From: JADHUC01 sp964617665
GTDB taxonomy: Bacteria; Planctomycetota; Planctomycetia; Pirellulales; Pirellulaceae
DNA: 26,756 nt
Assembly: GCA_964617665.1 (NCBI GenBank)
Contig: CAZUAH010000154.1
Coordinates: forward strand, 1 to 26,756
Direction: 5' to 3'
The number at the start of each line of letters is the position of its first letter. Position 1 is the first letter of the stretch. The position numbers and the translations under genes were made by a program. Of this stretch, positions 16,038 through 24,300 are shown piece by piece. The notes under the pieces are model-generated. The model saw nothing but the letters and a program-made list of their open reading frames with translations, searched no databases and was not told where the DNA came from.

Positions 16038-16718
16038 CTAGTCGTCAGCGGTTTTCGTTCTTCCGACGAGGGCAATTTCGCCGTCTCGAACCTCGATCGA
16101 CTCGACGCTGATCTCTCGCTCCTGTTGGCGAAGCGGTACTTGGATCAGCGCGACTGGGTCGCCATCTTGTTGTGACCAACGTAAATCGACACCGTTCTGT
16201 CTGGCCGAGTTGGCCACTTGTTCCAGCAGACCGCGTAGGGGCAACGGGATCGAGCCGGCGCGAACGTTGTGGATTCGTACCGCGACTTGGTTGGGGTTGT
16301 CGGTCAAGTACACGTCCGTCTCCAGCGAGACAACGGTACTGAAACGCTTGGTTTCGTACTTGCATCCCGTCTGAATCCGGTCAGGTGAGATCTTAACCCG
16401 AGGGTCGCTAACGCCGCTGGGCACTGTCGAAGGGAGTTTTTCGGCCAAATCCACGGCGAGCCACGCGTTTATTTGTTCCTCGGTGAATGTGGCCTCCCAT
16501 CGCCCTTCGCGTCGCACTTGATTGTGCAACTGGGCCGCCTCACGCTCCAGTTGCTGCCCCAGTTGCTCTTGCTTCTGCGGCGTCAGCGGCGTGGCCATGG
16601 CCTCCTGGTAAAATTCGGGCACCTTCTGAGTGCCTCGATACACGAAAAAGGCCGTCAGACCGCATACGACGAGGAGGACGATGACGGTCCAGATCAGTAT
16701 TCGCAAAAAGCGACGCAT
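16038..16718 (-). CDS. Membrane-anchored protein of unknown function
   Basis: The product has 226 residues with a GGAGG about 11 nt before its ATG (16716-16718). Residues about 5-27 form a single transmembrane helix after a basic start (MRRFLR), giving an N-in, C-out topology. The outer part begins with a Gln/Glu-rich helix (about 45-75), followed by 'FTEEQINAWLAVDL' and a beta-rich domain with alternating strands such as 'VRIHNVRAGSIPLPL'. This layout recalls YpmS/DUF2993-like lipid-binding membrane proteins, but the match is by eye only. It lies 55 bp downstream of priA on the same strand and may be read from the same transcript. Confidence 0.7.
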   Translation of the reverse strand: MRRFLRILIWTVIVLLVVCGLTAFFVYRGTQKVPEFYQEAMATPLTPQKQEQLGQQLEREAAQLHNQVRREGRWEATFTEEQINAWLAVDLAEKLPSTVPSGVSDPRVKISPDRIQTGCKYETKRFSTVVSLETDVYLTDNPNQVAVRIHNVRAGSIPLPLRGLLEQVANSARQNGVDLRWSQQDGDPVALIQVPLRQQEREISVESIEVRDGEIALVGRTKTADD

Positions 16719-16773
16719 TGTCCCAACGGCCTCCTAAATCAGTCCCGGTTGCGCGCAACCAACGAACACGACG

Positions 16774-19059
16774 CTAAAGCAGATCCAGTGGATCCACGTC
16801 CACAACCCACTGGACCTCCTGTGGTGGTTTCAAATCCGTAGTGGCTTGACGAACAAGCTCACGCATTGCCGGTCGGTCCTCGCCCTGCAGTAACGAGTGA
16901 AACCGGTATTTTCCTCGCAGCTTTGCGATTGGTGCTTCGGCGGGCCCCAGAATGCGAACATTCGCCTGTACCTTTTCGCTCGCTTCGTGCAGCCGTTCCA
17001 CAACATGATCGGCAAACTGCTCTGTCGTGCTTTCTGTCGCGCCTCGGAATATCAGCCGGATCATAGCTGTAATCGGCGGGTAACGGTACTCGCGTCGAGC
17101 GGGTAATTCCTGTTGGGCGAAGGCCACATAGTCGTGCCGAATCGCCGCCTGGATCGCGGGATGTTCGGGGCTGAACGTCTGTACCAACACTCGTCCACCC
17201 TTTTCTCCACGCCCCGTGCGCCCGGCGACCTGGGTCACGAGCTGGAACGTGCGTTCGGCTGCCCGAAAATCAGGAAAGTGCAAGGCGGTGTCGGCGTTGA
17301 TCACGCCGACCAGCGTGACATTGGGGAAATCCAAACCCTTCGCGATCATCTGCGTGCCAAACAGTATCTTGACCTCGCCTGCCCGGAACCGCGCCAATGC
17401 CTCCTCGTGGCTACCCGGCCTTTGCATGGTATCAGAATCCATTCGCAAGCAGGAAACGCGAGGGAACCTTCTGCGGATTTCCTGTTCCAGACGCTGAGTC
17501 CCGAGCCCCGAATAGCGGATGCGGTCCGATCGACATTCCGGACACGCGTTTGGCGATTCGATCGTGTAGTCACAGTAATGGCAGACCGCCAGGTTCTTTT
17601 CGCGATGATGCGTCAAGGCGATATCGCAATCCTGGCAACGGACCACTTCACCGCAGGCCGGGCACTGAATGGCGGTGGAATATCCTCGACGGTTCAGCAA
17701 CAGGATGACCTGTCCGTCGTCCCGTAGCGACTGATGGATCGCCTGGTGCAACTGGCGACTGATCGCGCCGCGGTTTTTATTGCTTTGGAATTCGTTGCGC
17801 TGGTCGATCGTCGTCACGTCCGGTAACGGCAATTCGAGCACGCGGTTTGGCAATTCGATTAACCGGTACTTACCATCCTCCGCCCTTTGCCAGCTTTCGA
17901 GCGCGGGCGTAGCCGATCCCAGAACCAAAGGAATGTTTTCCGACTGTGCTCGCTGCAAGGCGACGTCACGAGCATGGTACCTGGGTACGATATCCTGCTT
18001 GAACGACGAGTCGTGTTCTTCATCCAGCACAATCATGCCCAGATGCGGCGTCGGGGCGAAAACCGCGCTGCGAGCGCCCACAACCACCTGCACTTCGCCA
18101 CGCGCGATTCGCTGCCAATGCCAGTGTCGCTCGGCGTCGCTTAGGTGACTGTGCAATACGGCGACTCGGTCAAATCGAGATCGAAACCGTTGTCGAGTCT
18201 GCGGCGTCAGACTGATCTCAGGCACCAGCACGATCGCCTGTCGCCCGAACGCGATCATTTCATCGATCGCCCGGATGTACACTTCCGTCTTTCCGCTACC
18301 CGTAACGCCGTGCAGCAAGAGCGTTTCGTGCTGCCCCGAATGGAGCGTTGCCAGAATTGCATCCAAGGCGTTTTGCTGGTCGGGATTCAGTTTCAGATGC
18401 GGCTGGCGTTCTTCTGTACTCTCGTCGATCTCTGTGTGGTAGACTCGCCGCACTTCCTCTTGCACCAGCTTCTTGGCCCGTAAGCCGTTGATCGGTACCA
18501 TCGTGCACTTGGCTGCGTGGGCCAACTGCTTGGTCGTGAGCGGGCTGGGAGATGCGGCAAGCAATTTCAGCGCGTGGGCCTGTTTCGGCGGCAACTTCAG
18601 TTGCGTCAGCTTTGCGGCTACGTGCGTAGGCACGCTCAAAAACGTCATCTCGCGCGTACCGGCCTTCCCGCGGACGCCTGCCGGCACCACCGCTTCCAGC
18701 ACTTGTCCCCATCGGCAGAGATAGTAGTCGGCCATCCAGTCGGTCAGCCGCAGCATGGCTGGAGTTATCAGGGCGTCCGTGTCGATGACAGCCTGGATGT
18801 CCTTCAGTTTGCGTCCGGCCCCGCAACGCTGTTCGGTTGCGACGCAATAGCCGACGACACCGCGATTTCCTCGCCCCAACGGCACTCGGACACGTCGTCC
18901 GGGGCCGACCTCGGCACGCAGCGTTTCCGGCACGCGATAGTCGAATGGCCCAAATGGCTGCTCCGCGAAGACGACCGTGGCAACCAGCTGATCGGCGGCC
19001 TCGTCCAAGTCCCAGGGCGCCGGATCCGTCTCGAACAGGTCTTGTTGCCGTTTGGTCAT
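16774..19059 (-). CDS. priA: Primosomal replication helicase PriA
   Basis: From the ATG at 19057-19059 the product has 761 residues, within the usual PriA range. An upstream in-frame start would overlap nadD. PriA recognises stalled forks and D-loops and reloads the replisome. Order of parts: N-terminal 3'-DNA-binding domain ('VVFAEQPFGPFDYRVP', about 30-45), winged-helix region, then a superfamily 2 helicase with Walker A GVTGSGKT at 251-258 and Walker B DEEH at 346-349. The zinc-binding insert has eight cysteines (CPACGEVVRCQDC, CHYC and CPEC). The C-terminal motifs are 'FGTQMIAKGLDFPNV' and 'QVAGRTGRGEKGG'. All catalytic motifs are present. It is divergent from nadD with only 64 bp between start codons. 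Confidence 0.97.
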   Translation of the reverse strand: MTKRQQDLFETDPAPWDLDEAADQLVATVVFAEQPFGPFDYRVPETLRAEVGPGRRVRVPLGRGNRGVVGYCVATEQRCGAGRKLKDIQAVIDTDALITPAMLRLTDWMADYYLCRWGQVLEAVVPAGVRGKAGTREMTFLSVPTHVAAKLTQLKLPPKQAHALKLLAASPSPLTTKQLAHAAKCTMVPINGLRAKKLVQEEVRRVYHTEIDESTEERQPHLKLNPDQQNALDAILATLHSGQHETLLLHGVTGSGKTEVYIRAIDEMIAFGRQAIVLVPEISLTPQTRQRFRSRFDRVAVLHSHLSDAERHWHWQRIARGEVQVVVGARSAVFAPTPHLGMIVLDEEHDSSFKQDIVPRYHARDVALQRAQSENIPLVLGSATPALESWQRAEDGKYRLIELPNRVLELPLPDVTTIDQRNEFQSNKNRGAISRQLHQAIHQSLRDDGQVILLLNRRGYSTAIQCPACGEVVRCQDCDIALTHHREKNLAVCHYCDYTIESPNACPECRSDRIRYSGLGTQRLEQEIRRRFPRVSCLRMDSDTMQRPGSHEEALARFRAGEVKILFGTQMIAKGLDFPNVTLVGVINADTALHFPDFRAAERTFQLVTQVAGRTGRGEKGGRVLVQTFSPEHPAIQAAIRHDYVAFAQQELPARREYRYPPITAMIRLIFRGATESTTEQFADHVVERLHEASEKVQANVRILGPAEAPIAKLRGKYRFHSLLQGEDRPAMRELVRQATTDLKPPQEVQWVVDVDPLDLL

Positions 19060-19064
19060 GAGAC

Positions 19065-19095
19065 TTATATTAGGGCGATCGTCTGGGTATGATAA
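19065..19095. promoter_or_regulatory. Possible overlapping divergent promoters of priA and nadD
   Basis: Plus strand: TTATAT (19065-19070), 17 bp, TATGAT (19088-19093) could drive nadD. Minus strand: TTATCA (19090-19095), 17 bp, TAATAT (19067-19072) could drive priA. The two pairs share the same bases in opposite roles. Each -10 box is reasonable, but the -35 boxes match the consensus poorly. A run of eight G's (19098-19105) follows in the nadD leader. Confidence 0.3.
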
Positions 19096-19123
19096 TAGGG
19101 GGGGGCCAACCTGACAGGGCGCT

Positions 19124-19735
19124 ATGCGAATAGGTATCTTCGGCGGCACTTTCGATCCCGTTCATTACGGACATCTGCTTCTGGCAGAAACGTGCCGCGA
19201 ACAATGCGCGTTGGATCAGGTCTGGTTTCTGCCAGCATCCGTTCCTCCGCATAAGCAGGAGTGGATATTGACGCCTGCGAATCGTCGAACGGAGATGCTG
19301 GAACTGGCTATCGCCGGGCATGATGCATTTGTCGTGTCGTCGCTGGAAATCGAACGAGGTGGCGTCAGTTACACCGTCGACACCCTCACAGCCATTTGTG
19401 AAAACCACTCAGATGCTGAGCTGTTCTTCTTGATGGGTGCGGATTCTCTGCACGATCTGCCGATGTGGCGCGAGACACAGCGCATCTGCCAGCTCGCCAC
19501 ACCGATCGTCGTGCGTCGGCGCGGATCTCCAGAGCCAGATTTCGACGTACTGAAGGGCATCGTTGGCGACGTCCGATTGGCGGAGATTCGGCGGCATCAA
19601 GTCGAGATGCCCGTGGTTGAATTCAGCAGTACTGCTATTCGTCAGGCGATTGTGGCGGGGCGCAGCGCACGCTATCAGACTCCGCGAGCGGTCGAGAAAT
19701 ACATCGAAACACACGGTCTATATGGCGAATCATGA
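19124..19735 (+). CDS. nadD: Nicotinate-nucleotide adenylyltransferase NadD
   Basis: The product has 203 residues, a normal length. It transfers AMP from ATP to nicotinate mononucleotide, making deamido-NAD in NAD biosynthesis in the cytoplasm. Visible motifs are GGTFDPVHYGH (7-17, nucleotidyltransferase loop with the HxGH-type element), 'FLPASVPPHK' (35-44), 'FLMGADSLHDLPMWR' (102-116) and the C-terminal 'SSTAIRQAI' (ATP-binding ISSTxIR type). Its TGA overlaps the ATG of the next gene in ATGA, so the two are translationally coupled. The rsfS gene, often beside nadD in other bacteria, is not here. Confidence 0.95.
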   Translation: MRIGIFGGTFDPVHYGHLLLAETCREQCALDQVWFLPASVPPHKQEWILTPANRRTEMLELAIAGHDAFVVSSLEIERGGVSYTVDTLTAICENHSDAELFFLMGADSLHDLPMWRETQRICQLATPIVVRRRGSPEPDFDVLKGIVGDVRLAEIRRHQVEMPVVEFSSTAIRQAIVAGRSARYQTPRAVEKYIETHGLYGES

Positions 19736-20007
19736 TCAGCTTCAAAGACTTCGTCCCCGAGATGATATCCCAGCCAGGGTTTCTGAAGGCCGCCGAACAC
19801 GAGTCTTTTGACGAAGCGGTAGCGGCGGCGAATCTCTGGATCCACCAGAACAAGATCAAGGTGGTGAACATCGAGACCGTTGTGCTGCCCAATATCTGGC
19901 TCCGCTGGGAAGAGGGCTCGACGGACGGTTCAATCGGCACCAGCGGGGATTCGCCCAGTCACTGGCACCAGTTTGTACGCGTCTGGTACCGAGCTGAGAG
20001 TACTTGA
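19732..20007 (+). CDS. Small conserved-looking protein coupled to nadD
   Basis: The product has 91 residues and starts in the ATGA overlap with nadD. It has a helical first half ('FDEAVAAANLWIHQ', about 26-39) and a beta-like second half ('KVVNIETVVLPNIW' and 'HQFVRVWYR'). No catalytic motif, signal or membrane segment is seen. The 'AAANLWI...KVVNIET...WYR' layout resembles small stand-alone alpha/beta proteins in which a helix precedes a strand pair. I do not recognise the family. Coupling to nadD is the only functional hint. Confidence 0.75.
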   Translation: MISFKDFVPEMISQPGFLKAAEHESFDEAVAAANLWIHQNKIKVVNIETVVLPNIWLRWEEGSTDGSIGTSGDSPSHWHQFVRVWYRAEST

Positions 20008-20165
20008 ACGCGGTCACGACAGCGTGCGACAAACACTGTCGCCACCTATTCGAGCGGCCTCGGCCCCAGCCTTCGCGATCAGGAGGCAATCTGTTAGAAT
20101 TCTTCGACGTGCCTACCACGCTGCACCTCGATATCGATAATCCCACCTCCGAAAGGACTTGATAG

Positions 20166-20468
20166 ATGCCTAAATTCAGCACTGAGGTTTCGCACACCCT
20201 TGGACAGGCGGAAGCGACCGAGCGTCTGAAGGACTTTGTGCAAGACGCGCAGAAGCGGTTCGGTGAACACGTCAACGAGATGGACGGTTCTTGGAACGAC
20301 AACGTTCTGGATTTTTCGATTTCGACGTTTGGCATGAAGATTACGGGAGCGATGACCGTCAACGGATCGGCGGTCCAGGTTGATGGTCAACTGCCGCTTG
20401 CCGCGATGCCATTTCGTGGGAAGGTCGAGCAGACGATCGCCGACGAATTGAAGCAGGCTCTTTCGTAG
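20166..20468 (+). CDS. Polyhydroxyalkanoic-acid-system (PHA_gran_rgn) family protein
   Basis: The product has 100 residues with AAGGA about 8 nt upstream of the ATG. The sequence fits the small PHA-granule-associated family: an N-terminal 'HTLGQAEATERLKDFV' helix, a central 'GSWNDNVLDFSISTFGMKITG' strand region, and a terminal 'LPLAAMPFRGKVEQTI..EL' segment. The family is named for its association with PHA granules in other bacteria, but it is also widespread in species without PHA synthesis, so its role here is uncertain. No PHA synthase is in the window. Confidence 0.8.
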   Translation: MPKFSTEVSHTLGQAEATERLKDFVQDAQKRFGEHVNEMDGSWNDNVLDFSISTFGMKITGAMTVNGSAVQVDGQLPLAAMPFRGKVEQTIADELKQALS

Positions 20469-20676
20469 CGATGGGATGACGAGACGGCTCCACATCTTCC
20501 CTGATCACGCCCATTGGTCCCCTTTTGGCCTTTTTGCATGCTAGGCTTTTCTTGGTGGTGCGCGCTGCCAGCTTTCCCGCTACGTAGTCTTCGGGGGGCG
20601 ACTGGTCGACGCGATTTGCGGCACTGGCGATACGCCATCAGCTTTGGAAAGCATTTGCCATTACGGGGGGGGCGTG

Positions 20677-21168
20677 ATGTTCAACTTCAACCGGGACAAG
20701 AAACGCATCGAGTTGGGCGCCTACATGCGGCGTGTGGCGGATCTCACAAGTCCAAATCTCGCACCCTTAAGCGGAGATTATCGGACCGAGGGACGCTGTA
20801 ATCGGAGTATGCCTGTTTTGATCGTTCCATACCTGGACGCCAAGCTGCAATTGGAAGAAGCATCCTTCGCCGTGAGCAAGGACATTTGCGACCACGGCCT
20901 GTCCCTTCTAACATGTCAGCCTTACCCGTTGACGACCGTGATCCTTGGTTTGTGTCTATCGGGCCCACATCTCGAGCATGAGCAAGCCGAGTCGTTCTTC
21001 CTTCATGGGGACGTTCGGCAATGCAGCGAGATCGGCGGCGGCTATTGGCAAATTGGAATTGAACTCACGGAAGTCGCAAAATCGGGCAGCATCGCCACCG
21101 CCCTCACGCCAATTACCCGGAGACTCCTGCCCCGTCACGCGCGTGCAGAGGCCGCTCTGGCGCCGTGA
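20677..21168 (+). CDS. PilZ-like domain protein
   Basis: From the ATG at 20677 the product has 163 residues. An upstream ATG at 20644 is in frame, but a G-rich stretch just before 20677 favours the later start. The middle (about 36-135) has a PilZ layout: an RxxxR element (R36-T-E-G-R40), then D69-I-C-D-H-G74 where canonical c-di-GMP binders have (D/N)xSxxG, and a final 'GYWQIGIELTEV' strand pair. Cys replaces Ser in the second motif, so c-di-GMP binding is uncertain. The C-terminal 25 residues are basic and Ala-rich. It is a lone gene downstream of the PHA-type gene, 208 bp away. Confidence 0.6.
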   Translation: MFNFNRDKKRIELGAYMRRVADLTSPNLAPLSGDYRTEGRCNRSMPVLIVPYLDAKLQLEEASFAVSKDICDHGLSLLTCQPYPLTTVILGLCLSGPHLEHEQAESFFLHGDVRQCSEIGGGYWQIGIELTEVAKSGSIATALTPITRRLLPRHARAEAALAP

Positions 21169-21220
21169 AGCCAGGCAAGTTCTATCTGAACGAATTAGAA
21201 GACAATTGGGGCGGTCTTGC

Positions 21221-21360
21221 CTAGCCCGGACATTCTATCCGTCTGTAGCCACGTTCGCCAGAACGTGGGACATCGTCTGGATTTACGCCCACGTTCTGGC
21301 GAACGTGGCTACAACAGTCTGTCACGCAATTCCCTGGGGGCGGTGAAGAACCCGGGCTAG
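21221..21360. mobile_element. 140-bp double-hairpin element with terminal inverted repeats (MITE/REP-like)
   Basis: The perfect 9-bp terminal inverted repeats are CTAGCCCGG (21221-21229) and CCGGGCTAG (21352-21360). Inside is a perfect 26-bp inverted repeat, 21244-21269 against 21288-21313, with an 18-bp loop. Each arm is itself a hairpin (CCACGTTC-gcca-GAACGTGG on the left, its mirror on the right), so the element is a pair of opposed REP-type palindromes. It encodes nothing. The left 52 bp recur at 26705-26756 with two mismatches. The right end supplies the stop codon of the PQQ gene (21357-21359). REP elements are often moved by REP-associated tyrosine transposases; no such gene is in the window. 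Confidence 0.8.
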
Positions 21361-24300
21361 CGACCGCCCATGCAGACCACATTGCCATCCATCGTGGCCA
21401 TGAACACTCGGTTTTCTGTGATCGCCATGCCGTCCCAGACGGGCGGGGCAGGCAAGTCGAGTTGACAGAGCGTCTTTCCACCGGCTGCGGACACGACCAT
21501 CAGCACTGCTCCGCCCGTACCGTCGAAGGCGGCGTCCTGTTTCCCCTTCGCTGCCTTCACGTCGCGAGCGAATGGCCGGTCGAAGGCCTCGTCCTCACTC
21601 AGTACGTCAGGAGGCCCGGCCACCAGCAGCGTCTCGCCTGCAAGCACCATGGCTCGCACGTGCAATGGCGGGTGCGATACAGACCAATGCAGATTCGGAG
21701 CGAGACGTTTTTTGACGGGCGTCTGGCGAGTGAACCGGCGATTGAAGACGGCATCGCGTCCTGCCTTGTTGCTCCACTGTTTGACATTGGCAATCTCTTT
21801 TTCATCCGCCTGTTTGGCGGAACAGAACAAATGGTTCTCCAGCACGTGCGACCATACAAACAACCCCGGCTCGCGGCCGAAACCGTAGACTCGATCGCTG
21901 TCAGAGACCAGCATCCGGCCTGCCGGCGCGTACCGCCCAGCGCGGAACCACCAGTTGCAGCCTGAAGAAAATGCCTTGCCATAGATCCAGTAGGACCGGT
22001 GCCATGCCTCATCGTCCAGGAATCCCGTGGGGGAAAACAGATGGGCTCCGTGCCCGACCTGCATGGTCGCTCGGTCGAGCGGATCGACCGCTGGATCCAC
22101 CGTTTGCATCCGGTTGCCTTCCAGATCAAATGCCTGCGACAACATGTATATCATCTCGTCATCGCTGGAGAGGATATCGGTCGACGCCGTCGGCATGTTC
22201 AATACCTTGACGTCCCGCTGGGGGTTCTGTTGATCGTACAGTTTCCGTTCGGAAATCACGCGTCCGGTCGCCGCGTCCAAACAGTAGAACGTTAGCCCGC
22301 CGTCAAGCATCGTCGATCGTCCGGCGACGAAATAGACGTTGCCATGGGAGACCAAGACACTACCGTGAACCGGCCAGACGGATTCCAGTCGACCGTACGA
22401 GACCAGCCTCATGTCCCGAGGTGCAGCCGCGAATCGCCAGACCAGGGCACCATCCGAAGCCCTCAGGCAGTACACGCGACCATCTGCCGAGCCGAAGATT
22501 ACGCGCGAGCCGAATATCGTCGGAGGCGAATCCACTCGGCCTCCGGTTGTGAACGTCCAGGTCGTGTCGCCGGTCTGGGCATTCAAGGCGTAAACGGTGT
22601 GCGTATCCTGTGAAGCAACATACACCTGTCCACCGGCCACAACCGGCGCGGTCAATCGGCCTGACAGCTTTGCACGCCACAGGTCCGCCAGAGGCGGCTT
22701 CACGCTGGCTTTGGTCGCTCCGCTGCGAGTATTGTCATGGCGGTAGGTGGGCCAGGAAGAAGGCTGGAGGCTGGAGGCCGGAGGCTGAAGGGCAGATTCG
22801 CCGTAGGCGGGGCCGTGCTCCAGACGCTTTCTAGCTCCTGACTCTTGGCTCTCGACTCTTGACTTCCTCGCCGGTGCCAGTGCACACAGACCGCTCAGCT
22901 TCGAGTCCAAGTAGCAGGCGCAGGGATGAGGCGGGGCGTAAACGAGACCGTTGCACGGCATAATTCCGTAGGTACACGCTCCACGCACCCAGTGATGGGT
23001 TTCCCAGGTCTCCTTGCGCACATCAACAAACTCGATTCCGGTACGTGACGCAAGAATGTACTTGTCCGTAGCTTTCGCTCGGTAACAGCGATGGTGGAAC
23101 CAGTACGTCTGGACGTCAGGCGTGAATTCCCGTTTCACGTCGCCGGTGTTCGGATCTCGGCCGGTGAATACGCCGTCGTGGTTTCCACCCGCGATCTTCC
23201 CACACCAGACCAATCCGTCGACCACCATCAGGTCTTCCGGAGAACCGGCGTGTCCGGCCGGATAGTGTGGAGCCTGCCACAACAGTTTTCCATCCCGTTT
23301 GGACAAGGCATAGATTTTTCGCTGGCGTCTGCCGTCTGCAAACAGAACCACTTCGTCATAGGCTACTAGCGTCGGCCCGTAGACGTAGCCCATACTCTCT
23401 CGCGGAGCCACCGGTTCCGATTCCCACTTCTTCGCTCCCGTGACTCGGTCCAGGCAGACGACACGAGTCCAGTCATGAAAGTAGACGTTCGGAGCGTCCG
23501 CCGCGAGCGTTAGCGGTTCGACCGGGTATTCGGATTTCCAAAGCACCTTGCCGGATTTCGCATCTAGCGAAATGACGTGGCGAGGGTCCGGCTTCAACAG
23601 CCAACCTTCCGAATCCTTCATCGTCCTGTTCTTCTCGTCCCAACAGACCATCAGCTTGGGATAGTAGTCCGCGGGGTTCATGGACTCGTCGTTCTTGAGC
23701 AAGATAAGCGTGCCATCTGCGTACAAGATCTCCTCGGTGAACTCAGTTCCGGTATAGGTATCCAGGACCTCTCCCGTGGCTGCGTCCAATCGGCTCACGG
23801 GCGCTTCAAGTCCTAACGTGACGTACACGCTGTCCTCTATCGCGACCAAGCGGCGCGGAGGCTGTGCCGGACCGTCTTTCAAGGGCCATAGATGGTTGAA
23901 CCACGAATCGATAGGACGTTCCCAAAGCACAATCCCATTGAACGCGTCGCGCGCCGTCAGTCGCCATTTCGCGGGCAAATGGATCGAAGCACGGCTGCCC
24001 ATGTCCATGATCGAGAACAATCGCCCCTTCGCGGAGACCATCGCCGCTACACTGGATGTGAATTCGTGGTGCCGCGAGTATCGGGGACTACCATCCCACT
24101 GCAGATGCCGCAATGGACCGACCGCGGTGTCGTGCGCCACGGCGTTGTTAGTGGCATCGTGCATATAGTGCGTCCACTCGTCGATCTCCGAAGGGACGGG
24201 TTTCGCAAACATCGCAAAATCGTCCCCGATGCGAGATACGGGATGCGGGATACGCGATAGCCACGCCTCGTTTCCCTTTTCACGCACAACCGCCACACCG

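Noticed and set aside
20018..20041. Hairpin CGACAG...CTGTCG after the 91-residue gene as a terminator
   Set aside because: The stem is only 6 bp and no T-run follows.
22762..22867. CRISPR-like or tandem array
   Set aside because: The units are short, impure and without regular spacers. They lie in a continuous reading frame.
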